In this document: one piece after another, positions 52,959 through 61,496 of the stretch
Layout of the letters: each line of letters begins with the position of its first letter
Numbering within the stretch: the first letter of the stretch is position 1
Assembly: GCA_964606695.1 (NCBI GenBank)
Contig: CAZSHG010000008.1
Coordinates: forward strand, 46,360-110,359
DNA: 64,000 nt
Direction: 5' to 3'
From: CAZSHG01 sp964606695 [NCBI: uncultured bacterium]
Lineage (GTDB): Bacteria; UBP14; UBA6098
Notes under the pieces: generated by a model
What the model saw: only the letters and a program-made list of their open reading frames with translations
What the model was told of the DNA's origin: nothing
Database searches by the model: none
Program-made: the position numbers and the translations under genes

Positions 52959-55448
52959 TTACTTGATCAAGCTTATTTTGCGAGTTTCATCGCGATGCGG
53001 ACTGGTAAACCTAACGAAATAATTTCCGCTCGCTACTTCGCTACCCGAATTGTCCACGCCCTGCCACGTTACATCGTAATAACCCGCGTCGAGATCGGCG
53101 TCCATGAGCATTCTGATCTTGCGGCCGGTGATATCGAACACCTCGATTCTTACCGGCCCGGTTTCGGTTTCCGGGATACCGAAGTCGATACGGCAAACTG
53201 CGTTGAACGGATTCGGGGTCGGGCCCTTCAGGAAGAATTCCCTCGGCAGGTCAGTTACGTCCGCGACTTCCCTGGCCACCCAGCTGAGAGGCGCGGTAAC
53301 GATAACTCGCGCTTTATAAATCTCGCCGTCGCTGATGAAGGTATATTCGTCGAGTTCGGTCATATCTACGAAACCGCCGTGTTCCGGATCCTCGAAGAAC
53401 ATGGTGAAACCATCGGGCAAATTCTCTATCTGCCATCGCACCGCGACTTTCTGGTCTTTCACGCTTCTGCAGTCGAGAACGCAGTTATAAATCGTTTCGG
53501 TCGTCCTGTCACCGTCGTAGAATTGGCAATAGCGCGTGTCGGACTCATCGACTAAATAAAATCTCATAACCGGTTCGGGATAACAGACATCGGGCAGTTC
53601 CTCGATGAACATACGGTTCTGAGCGTCGGACTCATCGACGTATTCCTTGAATCCAAATATATTATGGGCGTCCCATTGGCCGGCCTCTTCGGAGAACAGG
53701 CCGATTTTCACTTTCCAGCTCGCGATTAAATCGGGTTCCGGTTGCGGCCTGGAGCGGCGGGAGCCGGGGCCGTCGGTGGTGCTCATCCGCAAGACGAGAG
53801 AATCGTTGTCGGGATCGGGAAGAGTGCTGTTGGTTTTAAGCCAGAAACCCTCCCAGTTCCTGAAGGCTCTCCCGTAGTTGGGTTCCCCGACGAGACACGA
53901 CACCGCAAAATATCCTGAGCCGTCCCAGAGCTGGATTGCGGCGTCTATCCATCCTGCAGAAACGGCGTTTTCTACGGTTCTGGTTTCCACCAGAGAACCG
54001 CCGTTATAACGGTCTATCTCGGAATAATGCCATAAAACGTCGAACACGTCGCCGCCACCGATATCTTTATAGAATGGATTAGCGCACATGTTATAGAACA
54101 TCCCGCTATGCACCGGATCGGTATCCCATTTTGCGAGCGGGATTTCCATCCAGTCGTTGGGATTCGGTTTGATTCCTCTGACGTCGATCTCGACGGAATC
54201 GCAATGATCCTGCACCAGCCAATAACCCAGTCCCGGGTCGAAAGGACTTACCATAGGCGGATCGCAGGGGCCGTCATAGATCATATATGCGTTATATGGG
54301 GGATAGAATCTGCTGACTTGCCACCACTCATCGTATTTATCAGGCCATCCGCCGTCCGGGGTTTCGCATGTCTGGAAGAAATCGTCATATAGGACTACAT
54401 CCTGATCAGCTCGAGTCGTAGGCGGCCAACAGGGTGGTTCTCCGCCGTATCTTGTTGTGTATTGCGTCCTGTAATCGACCGTGTCCTCGACGGGATATAA
54501 AGGCACGCCCATCAAGACATAGCCGCGCCAGGCCACCAGGCTGGCTTCCATCGTTGCGGGAATCGGCTGGCCGTAAATTATCTGATTGTCGAGGTCTTTG
54601 TCCAGTTTTTCCCAATCGCGAAGGTTAACCGTATACCAGTCTTCCGCACCGCCGGTGGTGTGTTCGGGGAATTCGAGATGACTGCCGGCATCAGCCCATT
54701 GGGGACCGGTTACGACAAGCCAGTCGTCGAACTCGTCCAGATTCGTTCCGTCGGCTGTGCCCGAAACGTCGTTGCCAAATTGATACCAGTTGACCAGGTC
54801 AACTATCCCCCCGTGCGTCCCGGAAGGCTCGTAAACGACGTCGATTTGAGCTCGATACTGCTGGAAATACGTCTGCGACATCGTGTCCAACCATTCGGTA
54901 AAGGTAACCGTGTCGGTGAACTCGCTATCGGAGGTCTTGGCCTGCCATCTCGTGTAATCATATGGGGGAGTTTCACTTGCATCGCTGTTGAGCTGGTATT
55001 CCCATTCGGAATACTCATCCATCCACAGCGTATCCATCGTTCCGGTTACGTCGCCATAAATATCGTTAACGCTGGTTTTCCATGCGCCTCCGCTGAGGTT
55101 GCTATAGGATTTGTATCTAACGTGCGTGGGGTTGGTAGCGCTAAGGTCAACGAAATTCCAAAAACCGGGATCGGGGTAAGTATCGCAAGCCGTAGCTGAA
55201 AAGATAACCGGTATACTGTGTAACTGAACGAAGCCCTGCCAGATATAGAACGAATCCGCGCCGGATTCATACCACGTGATTTTGGAAACGTTCTGACCAG
55301 CGGCGGCCTCTTTCATCTCGTAACTTCCGCCGGCCTTTGCGGTTCCCGGAGAAAAGGAACTTCGTTCCATTCGATATTGGCCGAATAGAGCAAGGCACAT
55401 AACCAGGCCGATTACAATTGCTAACTTAAAATTTGTCGATTTATTCAT
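52959..55448 (-). CDS. Secreted protein with T9SS sorting domain, domain content unknown
   Basis: 829 residues from ATG 55448, which has TGGAGGC upstream; the ATG four codons earlier lies within that ribosome site. Signal peptide (MNKSTNFKLAIVIGLVMCLALFGQ), a large beta-rich body with many Asp, Trp and Tyr residues and no recognised catalytic motif, then the sorting domain GPTPNPFNAVCRIDFGI...TRKISLIK. It is probably a surface-exposed or secreted cargo of the type IX system. Its loop between TGRKI and the following strand is the short, uninterrupted type. Function unknown. Confidence 0.83.
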   Translation of the reverse strand: MNKSTNFKLAIVIGLVMCLALFGQYRMERSSFSPGTAKAGGSYEMKEAAAGQNVSKITWYESGADSFYIWQGFVQLHSIPVIFSATACDTYPDPGFWNFVDLSATNPTHVRYKSYSNLSGGAWKTSVNDIYGDVTGTMDTLWMDEYSEWEYQLNSDASETPPYDYTRWQAKTSDSEFTDTVTFTEWLDTMSQTYFQQYRAQIDVVYEPSGTHGGIVDLVNWYQFGNDVSGTADGTNLDEFDDWLVVTGPQWADAGSHLEFPEHTTGGAEDWYTVNLRDWEKLDKDLDNQIIYGQPIPATMEASLVAWRGYVLMGVPLYPVEDTVDYRTQYTTRYGGEPPCWPPTTRADQDVVLYDDFFQTCETPDGGWPDKYDEWWQVSRFYPPYNAYMIYDGPCDPPMVSPFDPGLGYWLVQDHCDSVEIDVRGIKPNPNDWMEIPLAKWDTDPVHSGMFYNMCANPFYKDIGGGDVFDVLWHYSEIDRYNGGSLVETRTVENAVSAGWIDAAIQLWDGSGYFAVSCLVGEPNYGRAFRNWEGFWLKTNSTLPDPDNDSLVLRMSTTDGPGSRRSRPQPEPDLIASWKVKIGLFSEEAGQWDAHNIFGFKEYVDESDAQNRMFIEELPDVCYPEPVMRFYLVDESDTRYCQFYDGDRTTETIYNCVLDCRSVKDQKVAVRWQIENLPDGFTMFFEDPEHGGFVDMTELDEYTFISDGEIYKARVIVTAPLSWVAREVADVTDLPREFFLKGPTPNPFNAVCRIDFGIPETETGPVRIEVFDITGRKIRMLMDADLDAGYYDVTWQGVDNSGSEVASGNYFVRFTSPHRDETRKISLIK

Positions 55449-55726
55449 TTTTGCCTCCATATAGGGGCGAGGTAAATAAAATCCTCAACCTATATAATAT
55501 TAAGTATTATTTTTCTTTTTACAAGCCAAATATTTCCTTAAATGATAATTTCAAATTTCGTTTTATGAACGAACTTAAAACAGACGTATTACGCCGTTAT
55601 TATGTGTCGCACAATATGTGCCATCGGGTTAATCGAATGCATAGTAATGTTTTATGGTATTTTCGGGCGTAATATTGCGGCTATAATCCCCATAATTATC
55701 GATAAAAACTGGGGAATATTACCTAA

Positions 55727-56233
55727 CTAAGGAAGGCGTTCGAATCTCTCCCCGTCCACCTTGCATATCGGGCACTTGTTGGGCGGATTATCCCGCGCGC
55801 AGAGATAGCCGCAGACTTTGCACCGCCAGATCGGATATTTCAAATCGGGGCCTTGTATTTCGCTTGATATTTCCTGTTTCTGTTGTTTTTTACGTTCGGG
55901 CCGGGGCGGTCTTCTTTCCGGAATCGACTGCAGTTCGCGTTCTCCCTTGAGGACTTCTTCGGAAACATAGAGGGCGCAATAGCAAGTGCCGTAATCAACT
56001 AAATCGGGGTCGCGATAGTCACAGGGGCATATTATATCCAGGTCATCCTCTTTTTTACCAGAGGCAAGGCGGCAGGGGCAAGACGCGTAACCGTAGCGGT
56101 CTATATTCGTGAGTATCCCCTCGACCAGTCCTTTTGTGAATTTCACGTCGGGGTTGAGGTTGTAACCGCTCTCCTCGGCTTCTCGTTTCAGTTGTTCGTA
56201 TTTCCTCTCGATGGCTTCTATTGTGATTTCCAT
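55727..56233 (-). CDS. Ferredoxin-thioredoxin reductase catalytic domain fused to rubredoxin
   Basis: 168 residues. The N-terminal FTR catalytic domain has three Cys-X-Cys pairs: CPC at 52-54, CPC at 69-71 and CYC at 84-86, the set that holds the 4Fe-4S cluster and redox disulfide. The last pair has Tyr instead of the usual His of CHC. A Pro/Arg/Glu-rich linker (about 100-130) leads to a short rubredoxin-like domain with cysteines at 138, 141, 154 and 157. It should pass electrons from an iron protein to a disulfide in a partner. The start shares one base with the stop of the glutaredoxin gene, so the glutaredoxin is the likely partner. Confidence 0.9.
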   Translation of the reverse strand: MEITIEAIERKYEQLKREAEESGYNLNPDVKFTKGLVEGILTNIDRYGYASCPCRLASGKKEDDLDIICPCDYRDPDLVDYGTCYCALYVSEEVLKGERELQSIPERRPPRPERKKQQKQEISSEIQGPDLKYPIWRCKVCGYLCARDNPPNKCPICKVDGERFERLP

Positions 56234-56508
56234 TATTCAAGAAGCTCCTTGATTTTATCTTCCTTGAATCCTATTACGACGTTGCTGTCGATAACCACGG
56301 TCGGGAATGAGACTCTTGGGTTATGTTTCTCGATTGCGTCGATGGCGGCCTCCTTCTCGTCGCCTTCAAGTAAATCGACGTAGATATATTCGAATTCGAC
56401 GCCCATGTCCTCGAGAAGCTTGCGCGTTTTCCTGCACCAGATACACGTGCTAAGCGCGAACAATGTAACTTTGCCTTTGTCTTCGCCTTCTACCTTTTCG
56501 AAGTTCAT
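56233..56508 (-). CDS. Glutaredoxin-like protein
   Basis: 91 residues with the active site CIWC at 22-25 ([20 protein letters not shown]), the cis-proline region [12 protein letters not shown] and the C-terminal [13 protein letters not shown] typical of NrdH/glutaredoxins. Cytoplasmic. It is encoded immediately upstream of, and overlapping by one base, an FTR-rubredoxin fusion, so it is probably reduced by that protein rather than by glutathione. AAAGG precedes the ATG. Confidence 0.9.
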   Translation of the reverse strand: MNFEKVEGEDKGKVTLFALSTCIWCRKTRKLLEDMGVEFEYIYVDLLEGDEKEAAIDAIEKHNPRVSFPTVVIDSNVVIGFKEDKIKELLE

Positions 56509-56517
56509 AACAGCCTT

Positions 56518-57726
56518 TCAGTCTGATTTGAATATAGCGCCCATGAACAGCAGGGCATTGGAATTCTTTTCAATTATCGCGCAGAAGAATGGCCTATCAA
56601 CACGCATGGTGAACGGTTCCGGCGGGTTCGGTTCCGGGGCGGCCGATCCTACCTTTACAACTGCCGTAACTGCGGCGGCCTCGGTGCCCTCTTCATCTAC
56701 TTCTATGTATGTCTTGTGAATTACTCTGCTAATCCACGCCGGCTGGAATGGCGTCATCTTTGTGAAATCCGCGTCCGCGGCGGTGAATGCGTCCGCCATG
56801 CCCATCGCGATGAGCGGATCGTTCAATCCTATTTCGTATTCGACCTTGAAACGAGGCAGATAAAGGTTGCCCTCGCGTTCTCGAAATTGGGACATACGGT
56901 TCGACCACCAGTCGGCGTCCTTGTCCTTTAAAAAATCGTTAAGGTCGGCGCCTTCGGATGGCAGGAAAACCACCATCTCGAAGCGGCGGTCTTTGTAGGG
57001 CAACTTCACCGCCTGAAATTCTTTTGTCTCAAGGTAGGAATAATCGTCGCGCTTGAACATCATATTTACTTTTTGCACTGTGCCATCGTGAAGATTGAAA
57101 TCCGCCTTCTCGGTGATGTTCTCATTGAACTGATCAAACCATGCACCCTTGAAATATACCGCATTCAGTAAAACGAGAATCGCAAGTGGATCAAGGTGCT
57201 GGATAATTTGCGTTATTTTATCGTGCGTTTGTTCCGCAACCCAGGTGTTAATTTCCTCTACAACGGACGGATCGCCGAAATCCCTTTCGTAAGCGACTGC
57301 ACCGTAATATTTTTCCAGCGCATCGATATATTCATTGTGGAAGGGGATACTTTCTTTCGCCCAGAGTGAATTCGCGATTTCCAGCTGAACGTCCTCACCG
57401 CGAGTGAGATATTCGATAATCTGGTGGTTGCCTTGATTTACCGCTTCGACCGGCATTCCGGCGATTTCCATTACATCCGCTATCTGAGCTTTGGTTTCGC
57501 CGTCCGCGCCGGAATAGCACATCTGCAAAGCCATCGAAATGGAAAGCGGAGAGATGAAGACGTTTTCGTGCGGAGACTTTTCGATTAAGCCGTTGAACAG
57601 GCTGAACCCGAATTCGTTATCCGCCTTGACCAGGCCGTAATCGACCTTTTCCGGGATTTCGGCGTATGCCAGACTGACAACCAGCAATACAATTACCACG
57701 AGAATTAGTTCGACAAAGGTTTGCAT
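56518..57726 (-). CDS. Secreted serpin-family protease inhibitor
   Basis: 402 residues from ATG 57726, which has GGAGGG upstream. Signal peptide (MQTFVELILVVIVLLVVSLAYA), then a full serpin fold: NVFISPLSISMALQMCYSGADGETKAQI, the WVAEQTHDKI helix, ILLNAVYFKGAW (conserved NAVYFKG), the hinge EVDEEGTEAAAVTAVV and the closing FMGAIFKSD. The alanine-rich hinge is that of inhibitory serpins. The reactive loop has an unusual Pro-rich run (SAAPEPNPPEPF) before the C-terminal strand. A periplasmic or surface role in restraining proteases, such as the C10 peptidase, is possible. Confidence 0.92.
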   Translation of the reverse strand: MQTFVELILVVIVLLVVSLAYAEIPEKVDYGLVKADNEFGFSLFNGLIEKSPHENVFISPLSISMALQMCYSGADGETKAQIADVMEIAGMPVEAVNQGNHQIIEYLTRGEDVQLEIANSLWAKESIPFHNEYIDALEKYYGAVAYERDFGDPSVVEEINTWVAEQTHDKITQIIQHLDPLAILVLLNAVYFKGAWFDQFNENITEKADFNLHDGTVQKVNMMFKRDDYSYLETKEFQAVKLPYKDRRFEMVVFLPSEGADLNDFLKDKDADWWSNRMSQFREREGNLYLPRFKVEYEIGLNDPLIAMGMADAFTAADADFTKMTPFQPAWISRVIHKTYIEVDEEGTEAAAVTAVVKVGSAAPEPNPPEPFTMRVDRPFFCAIIEKNSNALLFMGAIFKSD

Positions 57727-57820
57727 ATTTCCCTCCAAAGCTAATAGCGAGTATCGACTATTGAAGTTGCACACAGGGAACGCAATTGTCAAGTTATTTA
57801 AGAGAGTTTTACGGTAGGTA

Positions 57821-57848
57821 TTGCGAAATCCGTATTTATGTTTATTCT
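57821..57848 (+). promoter_or_regulatory. Promoter of the lepB-like/hemW operon
   Basis: TTGCGA (57821-57826), 16-bp spacer, TATTCT (57843-57848). The start point would be near 57855, giving a leader of about 28 nt that contains GGAG 8 nt before ATG 57883. Confidence 0.55.
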
Positions 57849-57882
57849 ATTTAAATGGCGACTATTGCAACTGGAGATCGAT

Positions 57883-58569
57883 ATGGGCTTTATACCTAAG
57901 GAAAAGGACAAAAAATCGAGGCTTAAAGAAGATAGACCCAACTACGTCGGGTATTGGTCAGTCGCGGTAATAATCGGTTTGATCTTGATGATCCTTATCA
58001 AGATTTTTGTTGCGAAGGGTTATTATGTTACGACCGAAAACATGACGCACAGCCTTTTGCCTGGCGATATGGTTTTTGTGGAAAAAATTAGCACCAAGGA
58101 CGTAGTCGAACGGGAGACCATTCTCTGTTTCAACTATCCCGCCGAAAGGTCGCAATATCGTTTTGGAAGAGCGGTCGCTAAGGGGCTGGATATAGTTGAA
58201 ATAATCGATAAGCAATTATATGTCAACGGACGGCGTGTCGCTTTACCCCCCGGAACGCATTTTGCAGACAATAAAATAGAGGACGACCCCTTTTCCCTTC
58301 GGGATAATTTCGGCCCCTTCACCGTTCCCGAGGGGCACTATTTCATAATGGGCGATAACCGCGATAACGCTATCGATTCGCGCTATTACGGCGCTCTATC
58401 CTACCAGGACGTCCTGGGGAAACCTCTGTTCGTCTATTTCGCATGGAAACTTGACAGCCGCGCGCCCCATATGAAATCGTTGATGGACATCCCCGAAATT
58501 TTAATCTACAATCTGACTCACCTTTTGGACCGAATGGACCTGGTGCGAATAGGGAAATCTGTCCACTGA
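57883..58569 (+). CDS. Signal peptidase I-like protein lacking the catalytic dyad (probable pseudoenzyme)
   Basis: 228 residues: basic N-terminus, one membrane segment (about 24-44), then an S26A peptidase fold. The box that should read S-M-x-P-T-L is ENMTHSLLPGD, with Asn53 in place of the catalytic Ser. The box holding the Lys general base (normally IKRVIGLPGD) reads FGRAVAKGLD, with Gly95 in its place. The structural box GDNRDNAIDSRYYG is intact. This mirrors inactive SPase I paralogues such as staphylococcal SpsA. ATG 57883 is supported by GGAG; the upstream ATG at 57838 lies in the promoter. It shares one base with hemW. Activity is unlikely; a regulatory role is inference. Confidence 0.85.
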   Translation: MGFIPKEKDKKSRLKEDRPNYVGYWSVAVIIGLILMILIKIFVAKGYYVTTENMTHSLLPGDMVFVEKISTKDVVERETILCFNYPAERSQYRFGRAVAKGLDIVEIIDKQLYVNGRRVALPPGTHFADNKIEDDPFSLRDNFGPFTVPEGHYFIMGDNRDNAIDSRYYGALSYQDVLGKPLFVYFAWKLDSRAPHMKSLMDIPEILIYNLTHLLDRMDLVRIGKSVH

Positions 58570-59720
58570 TGGCCACCGGATGTTACGTCCACGTCCCATT
58601 CTGTTCCGGCGGTAAATGTCCTTACTGTGCCTTTTATTCGATTCACTATAATAGAGAAATCGCCTATAAATTCGTCGATTCCGCGATAATGCAGGCATCG
58701 CGTGATTTATGCGATGAGATAGAAACGCTTTATTTCGGCGGGGGAACACCGATATGCCTTTCGTTAAATCAAATAAGGAGATTAGTCGAGGGAATAAAAG
58801 ACCAATCGAAGATAGCGGATGATTGCGAGATAACACTCGAGGCTTCCCCCGAATCGCTCGATTTATCGAAGATAGAACTCCTGAAGGAACTCGACGTAAA
58901 CCGAATATCGATTGGCGTGCAGGCCTTTTCGGACAGGTTACTGCGTCAACTGGGGAGAAAACACAACTCAAACGCGGCGCGCAATGCCGTCCGGAAAGCG
59001 GTCAAGGCGGATTTCGAGGTGTCGTTAGATTTGATGTATGGAATACCCGGCCAGGACGTGGAAGATTGGGAAGTTACTCTTCGGGAAGCCGTCGAATCGG
59101 GGATAAATCACATCTCGCTGTATTGCCTGTCCTACGATTTCGAAACCCCGCTTTATTCCTCGATGAAAAGTGGCGAAATCGTTCCAGTTGAGGAAGAAAT
59201 CGAAGAGAAGATGTATTTTCGAGCGATAGAAATCCTCGGAGACAACGGTTTCGAGCGCTACGAATTGTCAAGTTTCGCCAGACAAAATAAAGTGAGCAAA
59301 CACAACTTGAACTACTGGAAAGGCGGGGGTTATCACGGCATAGGACCGTCCGCGCACGGCTATTCTCCCGGGCCGCCGGAATGGGTGCGTCGGGCGAATA
59401 TCGCGGATGTGGGAGAATATATCGGTCGTATCGGAAAGGGAATCGACGCGGCGGATTTCGAAGAAAGGTTATCTATAACTCAGCGAATCAACGAGTTTTT
59501 AATGTTGAGATTGCGGCTGAAAGAGGGGTTTTCCGCGGACGATATTAGGGAAGCGCTTCCCGAAATTGATCCGGGCAAATTATTGAAGCGAATGGAAATC
59601 CCGATCGAGATGGGTTATCTCTCCGGGGACGGCAGGCGGGTATTTATCCCCACCGCTAAGTTATTCGTCTCGGACGAATCGATTGTCCGCGCCCTCGACG
59701 CTTTCGGTAAAATCGAATAG
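58569..59720 (+). CDS. hemW: HemW-like radical SAM protein (heme chaperone / coproporphyrinogen III oxidase-like)
   Basis: 383 residues. The N-terminus is HVPFCSGGKCPYC, so the three cluster cysteines are at 12, 17 and 20 with C-X4-C-X2-C spacing, one residue longer than the CX3CX2C of HemN/HemW. The rest is typical: YFGGGTPICLS, EASPES, RISIGVQAFSDRLLRQLGR, DLMYGIPGQ, the HemN C-terminal domain (from about 280) with GIGPSAHGYS. HemW carries heme to target enzymes in respiration. The start TGATG shares a base with the upstream gene's stop. Without the HemN signature residues it is unlikely to be the oxidase. Confidence 0.85.
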   Translation: MATGCYVHVPFCSGGKCPYCAFYSIHYNREIAYKFVDSAIMQASRDLCDEIETLYFGGGTPICLSLNQIRRLVEGIKDQSKIADDCEITLEASPESLDLSKIELLKELDVNRISIGVQAFSDRLLRQLGRKHNSNAARNAVRKAVKADFEVSLDLMYGIPGQDVEDWEVTLREAVESGINHISLYCLSYDFETPLYSSMKSGEIVPVEEEIEEKMYFRAIEILGDNGFERYELSSFARQNKVSKHNLNYWKGGGYHGIGPSAHGYSPGPPEWVRRANIADVGEYIGRIGKGIDAADFEERLSITQRINEFLMLRLRLKEGFSADDIREALPEIDPGKLLKRMEIPIEMGYLSGDGRRVFIPTAKLFVSDESIVRALDAFGKIE

Positions 59721-59724
59721 AAAA

Positions 59725-59751
59725 AGCCCCCGATTGCAACTATCGAGGGCT
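59725..59751. terminator. Bidirectional terminator between hemW and the zinc-ribbon gene
   Basis: AGCCCCCGAT (59725-59734) pairs with ATCGAGGGCT (59742-59751) with one mismatch. The minus strand has a CTTTTTC run after the stem; the plus side is weaker. It fits between two convergent genes. Confidence 0.8.
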
Positions 59752-59782
59752 TACTTATTTGTCCTTAAGGATGGACGAAATC

Positions 59783-60106
59783 TTAGCTAATGCCCAGGTA
59801 GGTTACCTCTCCTGAAAGTATTTTGTTCAGCATCTTGACGAACTTGCCGCCGTCGTCGGAGAAATTGACCGGATAATTCTGTATCTGGGCAATACTGACC
59901 GCATTGGCCTTCTTGGGGCGCTTGAGCTGGAAATTGTTCTTATGACGGCGAACTCGCCTTTTGCGCGAACCCTGAGTGGCAATAGCGGCGCATCGGCTGG
60001 AACAATACTTCGGGACGTATTTCGCACCGACCTTTATTATAAAGGTATTCTCACAGTCCTCTCGTTCGCATTTTTTTAGTGCTCGTGGTAGCTTCTTGCG
60101 TGGCAT
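59783..60106 (-). CDS. Small basic zinc-ribbon-like protein
   Basis: 107 residues, strongly basic (MPRKKLPRALKK at the start, GSRKRRVRRHKNN after the ribbon). Four cysteines, CEREDC and YCSSRC, suggest a Cys4 zinc site about 15 residues across. Such basic zinc proteins usually bind RNA or DNA, but I do not recognise this family. GGAGGC lies before the ATG. Upstream TTGAAT (60195-60190) and TATATT (60172-60167) with a 17-bp spacer form a likely promoter. Confidence 0.7.
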   Translation of the reverse strand: MPRKKLPRALKKCEREDCENTFIIKVGAKYVPKYCSSRCAAIATQGSRKRRVRRHKNNFQLKRPKKANAVSIAQIQNYPVNFSDDGGKFVKMLNKILSGEVTYLGIS

Positions 60107-60290
60107 TTTGTGCCTCCAATCATTATCAACTAATTTATTAGAAGCGCGTATTGCGTGCCAAACTTGAATATAATTTATAAACCATTATTATTCAACGCGT
60201 TAGACCTTTCTATAAATATAATAATAAGAAGTTCGCGCCTTTTTGTGGGTGTTATTCCCCAATGCTCGTTGTTAAATTCCCCGATAAATC

Positions 60291-60319
60291 TTGCGAAATC
60301 ATCGTTTTGATTTTATATT
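60291..60319 (+). promoter_or_regulatory. Promoter of namZ-murU-amgK, leaderless geometry
   Basis: TTGCGA (60291-60296), 17-bp spacer, TATATT (60314-60319), then 6 nt to the ATG at 60326. There is no ribosome site. Confidence 0.65.
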
Positions 60320-60325
60320 CAAGGC

Positions 60326-61495
60326 ATGAGAAGAGGAATTAAAACCGGACTGGAAAATCTGCTCGAAAATGCGAAATTGCCTACTGGAGGTTCGCCGGGT
60401 CTATTGTGCCACGAGGCTTCGGTGACGTCGAATTTAGTGCATGCAATCGATTATTTACGCGGTAATGGCCTGGATTTAGCGGCTATTTTCGGCCCGCAGC
60501 ATGGTATCTACGGCACGGACCAGGCGAATATGGTGGAATGGGCAGGCTCGACGGATTCGCGCACCGGGCTACCTATGTTTTCGTTATATGGCGAGCACAG
60601 AAAGCCCACGCCAGAAATGCTCAATGGCCTGTCTTCCATGATAATTGACCTGCAGGACGTCGGGGCGAGGTATTACACATATATCTGGACAGCGCTACTG
60701 TCCGTGCGAGCTTGCGCGGAAGCCGGTATCCCGGTAATAATCTGCGATAGGCCGAATCCAATCGGTGGGGAAATTGTCGCTGGGCCGGGAATCGAGGACG
60801 GTTTCGAGAGCTTCGTCGGGCTGGCGAATATTCCCGTGCGGCACGGTATAACCATCGGCGAACTGCTTTTGCTATTGGCTTCACGGGAAGACATCTCGAA
60901 CAATCTTCATCTGTGCGAAATGACCGGCTGGGACAGGCGAATGAATTGGCACTATACCGGCCTCCAGTGGGTAAATCCCTCGCCGAATATGCCCGGCTAC
61001 CTTACTGCGCTGGTCTATCCCGGGGGATGTCTTATCGAAGCGACGAATCTTTCCGAGGGGCGTGGCACCACGCGACCTTTCGAGCTTGTCGGCGCACCGT
61101 GGGTGGATTGCTGGGATCTCGCGGCGGCATTAGACGCCGAACACCTACCCGGAGTGGCTTTTCGGCCGACTGAATTCAAGCCGGCCTTCGACAAATACGC
61201 AGGGCAAGTCTGCAGTGGAATTCAGGTTCATGTGTCCAATGAAATGGCCTTCCGCCCCATTGTGACCTATTACGCGATAATCCGATGCGCGAGAGCGCTA
61301 TTTCCCGAAGATTTCGCCTGGGCGCAACCGCCCTACGAATATGAACACGAGAAGCTGCCCATCGATATCCTGGCCGGTTCGCCGAAATTCAGACTTGCGG
61401 TGGAAGAAGATACGCCGACAGGCGAGGTCGCCCGGTCGTGGCACGAAAACGAACGCGCGTTCCGCGAGGAGCGCGAGCAACATTTACTATATTGA
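60326..61495 (+). CDS. namZ: Exo-beta-N-acetylmuramidase NamZ-like (DUF1343)
   Basis: 389 residues of the DUF1343 family, whose Bacillus subtilis member (YbbC/NamZ) removes terminal N-acetylmuramic acid from peptidoglycan fragments. Family landmarks are FGPQHGIYGTDQ, RTGLPMFSLYGEHRKPT, IDLQDVGARYYTYIWT, VICDRPNPIGGEIVAGPG, HGITIGELLLLL and NLSEGRGTTRPFELVGAPW. There is no signal peptide, so it should act in the cytoplasm on imported muropeptides or disaccharides, whereas many relatives are secreted. The stop lies one base before the murU ATG. Length is normal for the family. Confidence 0.87.
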   Translation: MRRGIKTGLENLLENAKLPTGGSPGLLCHEASVTSNLVHAIDYLRGNGLDLAAIFGPQHGIYGTDQANMVEWAGSTDSRTGLPMFSLYGEHRKPTPEMLNGLSSMIIDLQDVGARYYTYIWTALLSVRACAEAGIPVIICDRPNPIGGEIVAGPGIEDGFESFVGLANIPVRHGITIGELLLLLASREDISNNLHLCEMTGWDRRMNWHYTGLQWVNPSPNMPGYLTALVYPGGCLIEATNLSEGRGTTRPFELVGAPWVDCWDLAAALDAEHLPGVAFRPTEFKPAFDKYAGQVCSGIQVHVSNEMAFRPIVTYYAIIRCARALFPEDFAWAQPPYEYEHEKLPIDILAGSPKFRLAVEEDTPTGEVARSWHENERAFREEREQHLLY

Positions 61496-61496
61496 T

